Positions 58,543 to 64,000 of a stretch of DNA of 64,000 bases are shown here, piece by piece; position 1 is the first letter of the stretch, and every line of letters starts with the position of its first letter. The stretch spans positions 124,001-188,000 of the forward strand of contig NZ_JAPPUW010000002.1 of the NCBI RefSeq assembly GCF_026712205.1, read 5' to 3'. Made by a program: the position numbers and the translations under genes. This DNA is from Pelomonas aquatica. Its GTDB lineage: Bacteria > Pseudomonadota > Gammaproteobacteria > Burkholderiales > Burkholderiaceae_C. A model generated the notes under the pieces. It did no database searches, was not told the DNA's origin, and saw only the letters and a list, made by a program, of their open reading frames with translations.

Positions 58543-60011
58543 AGATCAGCAGCAAGGCCAAGCTGGCCGCAACGCTGATGCTGGGCACGATGGTGCTGAT
58601 CGCGATCAGCATCGGCTGGGCCAATGCCCAGGTCCGCGCGGCGGTGGTCCAGCGCCGCCACAGCGTCGAGATTGCCGGCGCGCTCAACAACATCCGCATG
58701 GTCACCTTCGAATACCTGCTCAATCGCCGCGAGCGCGCGCGGCTGCAGGAGCAGGCCGTGTGGCAAAGGCTGGAGCGCCTGTTCGCAACCCCCGTTGCGC
58801 TCGACGGCGCGGCCGCCGGCATCCTGGCGAGCCTGCGCAGCCAGGGCGAGGCCAGCCATCGCCTGTTCGGCGAGGTCGATGCGGCGCCGCCCGGCACGGC
58901 GGCCGTCGACGACGTCCAGCGCCGGTTCGAGGCGCAGCTGTCGAGCCGCATCCTGATCCTGCAGCAGAACAGCCTCGTCGATGTCGAGCAGCTGATCGAC
59001 GATGCGGGGGCGCGGATCGACGCGACGCAGCGCCGCGTCGTGCTGGTCACGGGCCTGGGCCTGCTGGCGATGGCGGTCCTGACCGGCCTCGCCGCGTGGC
59101 TGTTCCGGCGCGACGTGCTCGATCCGATCGCACGCCTGGAGCTGGCGACCCGCGAGGTCGCTGCCGGCAACTGGTCGTTCGAGCTCGGCGTCGGGAGCGC
59201 CGACGAACTGGGCGACATGGCGCGCCACTTCGACGCGATGACGCGCGCGCTGCGAGATTCCTTCGGCCGGCTCGAAGTCAGCAACCGCGATCTCGTGGCG
59301 CTGAACCGCGAGCTCGAATCGTTCAGCTATTCGGTGTCCCACGATCTGCGCAGCCCGCTGCGCAGCATGGACGGTTTCTCCCTCGCGCTGCTGGAGGACT
59401 ACGGCGACCGGCTCGACGACGAGGCCCGCGACAGCCTGCAGCGCATACGCGGGGCCAGCCAGCGCATGGGCCGCCTGATCGACGAGCTGCTCGGCCTGGC
59501 GCGGGTCACGCGGGCCGAGTTGAGGATCCAGGACGTCGACCTCAGCGCGATGGCCGGGGAGATCGCCGCCGCGCTGGCCCGCACGCAGCCCGGGCGCCGG
59601 GTCCGGTGGGAGATCGAGAAGGGCATCGTCCTTCGCGGCGACCGCGAACTGCTCGCGATCGCGCTGCAGAACCTGCTCGACAACGCCTGGAAGTTCACCG
59701 GCAAGGTCGACGAGGCCGTCATCCGGGTCGGCACGCGGCACGAGGACGGCCGGCCGGTCTGCTTCGTCGCCGACAACGGTGCCGGATTCGACATGGCCTA
59801 TGCCGCCCGCCTCTTCGGCGCCTTTCAACGCCTTCATCACGAGACCGATTTCCCGGGCACGGGGGTCGGCCTGGCCATCGTCCAGCGCGTGATGCGTCGC
59901 CATGGCTGGTCGCTCGGGGCCGACGCTGCGCCCGGCCAAGGCGCGACCTTCTATTTCCGCCCCACGGAGCGAGACGATGAACGAAGAGAACAAGACCATC
60001 CTGCTGGTTGA
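58539..60011 (+). CDS. Membrane sensor histidine kinase
   Basis: 490 residues. Helix 1 (about 9-29), a helical periplasmic domain (30-165), helix 2 (167-188) and a HAMP linker (190-245). The phospho-acceptor is His268 in SYSVSHDLRSPLRSMDGF, a phytochrome-type H-box; the ATPase has LQNLLDNAWKFT, ADNGAGFDM and GTGVGLAIVQRV. It overlaps the solute-binding gene by 4 bp and the response regulator gene by 35 bp. The signal is probably supplied by the binding protein, but this is inference. Confidence 0.93.
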   Translation: MKISSKAKLAATLMLGTMVLIAISIGWANAQVRAAVVQRRHSVEIAGALNNIRMVTFEYLLNRRERARLQEQAVWQRLERLFATPVALDGAAAGILASLRSQGEASHRLFGEVDAAPPGTAAVDDVQRRFEAQLSSRILILQQNSLVDVEQLIDDAGARIDATQRRVVLVTGLGLLAMAVLTGLAAWLFRRDVLDPIARLELATREVAAGNWSFELGVGSADELGDMARHFDAMTRALRDSFGRLEVSNRDLVALNRELESFSYSVSHDLRSPLRSMDGFSLALLEDYGDRLDDEARDSLQRIRGASQRMGRLIDELLGLARVTRAELRIQDVDLSAMAGEIAAALARTQPGRRVRWEIEKGIVLRGDRELLAIALQNLLDNAWKFTGKVDEAVIRVGTRHEDGRPVCFVADNGAGFDMAYAARLFGAFQRLHHETDFPGTGVGLAIVQRVMRRHGWSLGADAAPGQGATFYFRPTERDDERREQDHPAG

Positions 60012-60429
60012 AGACAACCCCGACGACGTCGCGCTGACGCTGCGGGCCTTCAAGCGCAGCCACCTGATGAACCCGATCGTCGTGGTTCGCGACGGTGTCG
60101 AGGCCCTCGACTTCCTGTTCGCGCGCGGCGCCTACGCCGACCGGGCCGCGGCGCCGCTGCCGACGCTGGTCATCCTCGACCTGAAGCTGCCCAGGCTGGA
60201 CGGGCTGGGCGTGCTCAAGGCGCTGCGCGCCGATGCGCGCACGATGCTGCTGCCGACGGTCATCCTGACCTCGTCCAAGGAGGAGCAGGACGTCGTCGCC
60301 GGCTATTCCTTCGGCGCCAACAGCTACGTCCGCAAGCCGGTCGACTTCATCGAGTTCGTCGAGGCCGTCAAGGTGCTCGGCCTGTACTGGCTCGCGCTCA
60401 ACCAGATCCCGCCGCGGCAGACTCCATGA
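59977..60429 (+). CDS. Single-domain response regulator, Rcp1-like
   Basis: 150 residues from the ATG at 59977. LLVEDNPDDVALTLRAF (acidic pair Glu12/Asp13), phospho-acceptor Asp68 in LVILDLKLPRLDGLGVL, and the Lys in YVRKPVDFIEFV are all present. The longer loop after beta-3 and the general sequence match the Rcp1 group that partners phytochrome-like kinases. It has no output domain and probably passes the signal to the following hybrid kinase or to another protein. Confidence 0.93.
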   Translation: MNEENKTILLVEDNPDDVALTLRAFKRSHLMNPIVVVRDGVEALDFLFARGAYADRAAAPLPTLVILDLKLPRLDGLGVLKALRADARTMLLPTVILTSSKEEQDVVAGYSFGANSYVRKPVDFIEFVEAVKVLGLYWLALNQIPPRQTP

Positions 60430-62003
60430 ACGAGCGTCCGATCAAGGTTCTCGCGGTCGAGGACTCCGAGAACGACTTCCGCCTGGCCATGCGCCTGCTC
60501 CGGCGGGCGGGCTTCGCGCCGGACTGCCGGCGCGTGCAGGACCTGCCGGCACTGCGGCAGTCCCTGCTCGAAGGCCCCTGGGACGCCCTGATCTCGGACT
60601 TCAGCATGCCCGGCTTCAGCGGCCTGGAGGCGCTGGCCGAGTTCCGCAAGACGGGGCTGGACATCCCCTTCATCTTCGTCTCCGGAACGATCGGCGAAGA
60701 GACGGCCGTCGCCGCGATGCAGGCCGGCGCCAACGACTATGTGATGAAGGAGAACCTGAGCCGCCTCGGGCCGGCCCTGGAGCGCGAACTGGCGCAGGCC
60801 GCCCGGCGCGCGGCCCATCGCCAGGCCGAGGCCGAGCTGAGCCGCTTCGAGGCGCATCTGCATCAGGCCCAGAAGATGGAGTCGCTCGGCACGCTGGCCG
60901 GCGGCATCGCGCACGACTTCAACAACATCCTCGGCGCGATCCTCGGCAACGTCGAGCTCGCGCGGGCCGATCTCGAGGCCGGGCATCCGGCGCTGGCCGC
61001 CCTCACCGAGATCCAGCTGGCCAGCCTGCGCGCCCGCGACCTCGTGCGGCAGATCCTGACCTTCAGCCGCCGCCGGCCGCAGCAATTGCAGAACATCGCG
61101 CTGAGGCCGATCGTCGAAGAGACCTTCCGCCTGCTGCGCGCGACCCTGCCGGCCGGCGTCGAGCTGCGGCTGTGCCTGGACGAAGCCCCGCTGCACGCGA
61201 ACGCCGATGCGACCCAGCTCCAGCAGGTGCTGATGAACCTGTGCACGAACGCCTGGCATGCGCTGCGGGGCGAGGCCGGGCAGATCGACATCGGCCTGGC
61301 CGCCGCCCACATCGATGCCGCCACCGCCCGCCTGCGCGGCCTGGCCGCCGGGTCCCACGTCCACCTGTGGGTGAAGGACACGGGCTCGGGGATGGATCCG
61401 GCGACGCTCGAAAGGATCTTCGAGCCCTTCTTCACGACCAAGTCGGCCGGCCAGGGCACCGGGCTCGGCCTGTCGGTCGTCCACGGCATCGTCGTCAGCC
61501 ATCACGGCAGCATCACCGTGGACAGCCAGCCGGGCCAGGGCAGCAGCTTCCATGTCCACCTGCCGGCGACCTCCGCGCCGCCGGCCATGCCGCCGACCGC
61601 CGAGCGCACCGCGCCGGCGCGGGCCGCGCGCGGCGAGCACATCGTCTACCTCGACGACGACGAGACCGTCATGCTCGTCATGGTCAGGACCCTGCAGAGG
61701 GCGGGCTACCGGTGCAGCGGCTACCGGGAAGCCGCCGACGCGCTGTCCGCCGTCAAGGACGAGTCCCTGGGCGTCGATGTCTTCATCACCGACTACAACA
61801 TGCCGGGGCTGTCCGGGCTCGAAGTGGCCCGCGAGGTGGCTGCGATCCGGCCCGGCCTGCCCATCGTCATCTGTTCGGGCCTGATCACCGAGGAACTCTG
61901 CGATGAAGCGCGGCAGGCGGGCATCAGGGCCGTGATCGAGAAGGAGGACGCCTTCCGCGAGATCGTGCCGCAGGTCGCACGCCTGTTGACCGCAGCGACG
62001 TAA
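60426..62003 (+). CDS. Hybrid histidine kinase, REC-HK-REC
   Basis: 525 residues, no membrane helix. An N-terminal receiver (VLAVEDSENDFRLAM; Asp58 in ALISDFSMPG), a short helical linker, an HK core with His163 in LAGGIAHDFNNIL and ATPase boxes (LMNLCTNAWHALR, VKDTGSGMDP, GTGLGLSVVHGIV), then a C-terminal receiver (YLDDDETVMLVM, FITDYNMPGLSG). It overlaps the Rcp1-like gene by 4 bp. A cytoplasmic relay node fed by the upstream kinase is likely. No DNA-binding output is encoded, so the final target lies elsewhere. Confidence 0.93.
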   Translation: MNERPIKVLAVEDSENDFRLAMRLLRRAGFAPDCRRVQDLPALRQSLLEGPWDALISDFSMPGFSGLEALAEFRKTGLDIPFIFVSGTIGEETAVAAMQAGANDYVMKENLSRLGPALERELAQAARRAAHRQAEAELSRFEAHLHQAQKMESLGTLAGGIAHDFNNILGAILGNVELARADLEAGHPALAALTEIQLASLRARDLVRQILTFSRRRPQQLQNIALRPIVEETFRLLRATLPAGVELRLCLDEAPLHANADATQLQQVLMNLCTNAWHALRGEAGQIDIGLAAAHIDAATARLRGLAAGSHVHLWVKDTGSGMDPATLERIFEPFFTTKSAGQGTGLGLSVVHGIVVSHHGSITVDSQPGQGSSFHVHLPATSAPPAMPPTAERTAPARAARGEHIVYLDDDETVMLVMVRTLQRAGYRCSGYREAADALSAVKDESLGVDVFITDYNMPGLSGLEVAREVAAIRPGLPIVICSGLITEELCDEARQAGIRAVIEKEDAFREIVPQVARLLTAAT

Positions 62004-62031
62004 ACCCCGTCCCGCAATCGGGCCCCGAGCC

Positions 62032-62045
62032 GCCGCAGCTGCGGC
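62032..62045. terminator. Palindrome between convergent hybrid kinase and GNAT genes
   Basis: GCCGCAG/CTGCGGC is a perfect 14-bp palindrome in the 43-bp convergent gap. There is no clear T-run, so a shared terminator is only possible. Confidence 0.3.
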
Positions 62046-62046
62046 T

Positions 62047-62625
62047 TCACTCCAGCCGCGAAAACACGCAGGTGTCGCAGGGACGACCGTCGACGTCGAG
62101 GCCGTGCCTCCTCAGCACGCCCTCCAGCTCGAAGCCGGCGCGCTCCGCCACCGCACGGCTCTTCACGTTGCGCGGGTCGCAGCGGATCTCCACGCGCCGC
62201 GCGCCCAGTTGCTCGAAGGCCAGCGCCGCCAGCAGCCGCACGGCCTCGCCGACATGCCCCTGCCCGGCCGCCTCCGGCCGTATCCAGTAGCCGACCTCGA
62301 AGCGCCGCACCGCCCAGTCGATGCGGTGCAGGCCCGCGCCGCCCAGCATGCGCCCCGGGCTGCCGTCGGCGCGGCGCGCATAGATCTGGAAGCACAGGTC
62401 GCGGCGCATGATGAAGTCGGCCTGCATGCGCCGCACGACCCGCTCGGAGCTCTCCGCCGTCGGCGCCTCCTGGGCCCAGGGCATCCACGGCCGCAGATGC
62501 GACAGCGACTGCGCGATGACGACGGCCATCTCCGCGCCCAGGCCGGCGCGCGGCGCCAGCAGCACGATGCGCTCGCCGTCAAGGCGCTCCGGCACGTCGA
62601 TCAGCGGAGGGTCCGGCTCATTCAT
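62047..62625 (-). CDS. GNAT acetyltransferase, RimJ/RimL-like
   Basis: 192 residues. LDGERIVLLAPRAGLGAEM and SHLRPWMPWAQEAPT are typical of the RimJ/RimL group; the acetyl-CoA loop reads RPEAAGQGHVGEAVRLL, followed by VEIRCDPRNVKSRAVAERAGF. It acetylates an amino group, of a ribosomal protein or a small molecule; the substrate is not known. It overlaps the MFS gene by 4 bp and is translated after it. Confidence 0.9.
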   Translation of the reverse strand: MNEPDPPLIDVPERLDGERIVLLAPRAGLGAEMAVVIAQSLSHLRPWMPWAQEAPTAESSERVVRRMQADFIMRRDLCFQIYARRADGSPGRMLGGAGLHRIDWAVRRFEVGYWIRPEAAGQGHVGEAVRLLAALAFEQLGARRVEIRCDPRNVKSRAVAERAGFELEGVLRRHGLDVDGRPCDTCVFSRLE

Positions 62626-63893
62626 GCGGTCACGACCTCGACCGGCTTGGGCAGCTCGCGCACGCCGCGGATCACGTCATGCCGCCAGGCCAGCACGGCC
62701 AGCAGGCAGGCACCCACGCCCGAGAAGCCCAGCGCCGCGCGCAGGCCGACATGCTCGCCCAGCCAGCCGCCGACCAGCGCGCCGGGGCCGGCCGGCAGCA
62801 GGATGAGCCAGCGCATCGTGCTCGTCATGCGGCCCAGCATGGGCGCGGGCGTGACGGCCTGGCGCAGCGACAGGAAGTTGATGAAGATCAGCACCGCGCC
62901 GACGCCGAAGGCGAACAGCATCAGCCCGAAGCTGACGACGCCGAACCGCCCCGTCGGCGCGAACGCGAGCTGCAGCCAGCCGATGCCGCAGGCCGCATAG
63001 CCCAGCACCAGGCAGGGCCCCGGCCCGATGCGGCGGCTGATGCGATGGCCGAAGACGCTGGCCAGCACCGTGCCGGCGCCCAGCGCGACATAGGACAGGC
63101 CCACGGTCTGCGGGCTGAGGTGCAACTCGCGCGTGGCGAACAGGATCTGCACGACCAGGGCCGCGTTGTGGAAGAGCTGCCAGCCGCCGCAGGCCGTGGC
63201 CAGGCTCACCAGCAGCCGGCGCTCGCGCACGAAATGCAGGCCGGCCTTCAGCTCGGGCCAGAAGGCCTGGCCGCGGCGTTCGGCCAGGGCCTCCTCGACC
63301 CGGATGCCACGCAGGATGGCCGCCGACACCAGCAGCAGCAGCGCATCCACGGCCAGCGCCAGCGGCGCGCCCAGCAGCTTGATCAGCGCGCCGGCCAGGC
63401 CCGGGCCGGCGACTTCGGCGCCCGACGAGGCCAGCGCATTCTTCGCATGCGCCTCCACCAGGCGCTCGCGCGGCACGACCTGGGTCAGCACGATCTGCGC
63501 GGCACTGCCGGCCACCGTGTAGACGCAGCCCAGCACGAAGCCGACGACATAGAGCCAGCCCATGCCCAGCCAACCCATCCAGGCCGCCAGCGGCACGCTG
63601 GCCACGGCGACGGCCAGCAGGCTCTCGCCGACGACATAGACCGGCAGTTTGCGCACGCGGTCCAGCAGCACGCCGGCCGGCAGCGAGAACAGCACGAAGG
63701 GCAGGATCTCCATCGCCTGCAGCAGGCCCATCTGCGTGGGGCTGGCCTGCAGCAGCACGGCCGCCGTCAGCGGCAGGGCCAGCATGGTGATCTGGCCGCC
63801 GAGAGAGGAGATCAGGATCGACGACCACAGCCGCCGGTAGACCGCATCGCGCAGCAGGTCGCCGGGCGCGAGGGAAAGGAACTTGGAGGACAT
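62622..63893 (-). CDS. MFS transporter, EntS/MFS_3-like exporter
   Basis: 423 residues with about 12 membrane helices. RRLWSSILISSLGGQITMLA, the cytoplasmic loop SLPAGVLLDRVRKLPVYV and AGSAAQIVLTQVVPRERLVE resemble the EntS-type efflux group. Such carriers export siderophores, macrolides or other small molecules; the substrate is unknown. It is coupled to the GNAT gene by a 4-bp overlap, so the two may act in one resistance or modification task. Confidence 0.88.
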   Translation of the reverse strand: MSSKFLSLAPGDLLRDAVYRRLWSSILISSLGGQITMLALPLTAAVLLQASPTQMGLLQAMEILPFVLFSLPAGVLLDRVRKLPVYVVGESLLAVAVASVPLAAWMGWLGMGWLYVVGFVLGCVYTVAGSAAQIVLTQVVPRERLVEAHAKNALASSGAEVAGPGLAGALIKLLGAPLALAVDALLLLVSAAILRGIRVEEALAERRGQAFWPELKAGLHFVRERRLLVSLATACGGWQLFHNAALVVQILFATRELHLSPQTVGLSYVALGAGTVLASVFGHRISRRIGPGPCLVLGYAACGIGWLQLAFAPTGRFGVVSFGLMLFAFGVGAVLIFINFLSLRQAVTPAPMLGRMTSTMRWLILLPAGPGALVGGWLGEHVGLRAALGFSGVGACLLAVLAWRHDVIRGVRELPKPVEVVTA

Positions 63894-63962
63894 GACGCTG
63901 AGGCTCCGACAGGACTCGACAGGCGGGAGGGGCTCCGCCGGGTGGTTTGGCGCGCAGCGGCG

Positions 63963-64000
63963 TCAGTCGAGGTCGAGCAGCTTGGTCATGCGCGGCATGC
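63963..64000 (-). CDS. C-terminal end of an unidentified gene
   Basis: On the minus strand the last codons read MPRMTKLLDLD then TGA at 63965-63963, and the frame stays open to the window edge. It lies 69 bp upstream of the MFS gene on the same strand. Too short to name; it may not be a gene. Confidence 0.3.
   Translation of the reverse strand, partial: MPRMTKLLDLD

Overview
The window is high-GC DNA with tightly packed genes, most likely from a Burkholderiales bacterium, perhaps near the Roseateles/Rubrivivax/Leptothrix group. This rests on gene content: a methanolan-type eps locus with exosortase B, the string fmdB-DUF502-aspS-nudB-endonuclease-cls, and ubiE/DUF971 together with ubiJ-ubiB. 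The assignment is inference; there is no rRNA or other phylogenetic marker. I saw no tRNA, rRNA, CRISPR array, insertion sequence or phage gene.

Region 1 (1-13.3 kb) is housekeeping. It holds histidine utilisation (hutD edge, hutC, then divergent hutU-hutH around a HutC-type operator) and a minus-strand block encoding a cardiolipin synthase-like enzyme, a YbhP-like endonuclease/phosphatase, NudB, AspRS, DUF502 and an FmdB-type zinc ribbon. A sodium:solute symporter and ubiJ-ubiB follow.

Region 2 (13.4-46.6 kb) is one large exopolysaccharide (EPS) locus. The plus arm makes the initiating sugar-phosphate transferase (EpsB type), an EpsL outer-membrane barrel and precursor enzymes: galE, manC and rfbBDAC (dTDP-L-rhamnose). 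A central segment has ugd plus a UDP-glucuronate 4-epimerase on the minus strand, and a WecG/TagA transferase plus a lipoprotein polysaccharide lyase on the plus strand. The minus arm looks like a single 17-gene operon read from 46.5 to 28.0 kb: epsD, epsE (export), epsF (chain length), epsG (kinase), xrtB, epsI, gmd, fcl, wzx, wzy, an acyltransferase, three glycosyltransferases, an asparagine synthase-like amidotransferase, a hexapeptide acetyltransferase and a fourth glycosyltransferase. Together these predict a Wzx/Wzy-made heteropolysaccharide with possible rhamnose, fucose, galactose, mannose and uronic acid or uronamide residues plus acyl groups. The locus sits between ubiE-DUF971 on one side and ubiJ-ubiB on the other, as if inserted into a ubiquinone gene cluster.

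Region 3 (46.6-57.2 kb) is mixed: ubiE, DUF971, a PstS-like protein, an M13 metallopeptidase, a small secreted protein, a HIT protein, a 1287-residue FAD/4Fe-4S oxidoreductase and a glycerophosphodiesterase. A candidate small RNA with a strong terminator lies at about 57.26-57.34 kb.

Region 4 (57.5-62.0 kb) is a four-gene sensory operon: a periplasmic solute-binding protein with no transporter partners, a membrane histidine kinase, an Rcp1-like single-domain response regulator and a REC-HK-REC hybrid. A GNAT acetyltransferase, an MFS exporter and the tail of an unidentified gene close the window.

Short palindromic repeats rich in C-run/G-run hairpins recur (17.25, 18.67 and 47.56 kb). One lies in frame inside manC.
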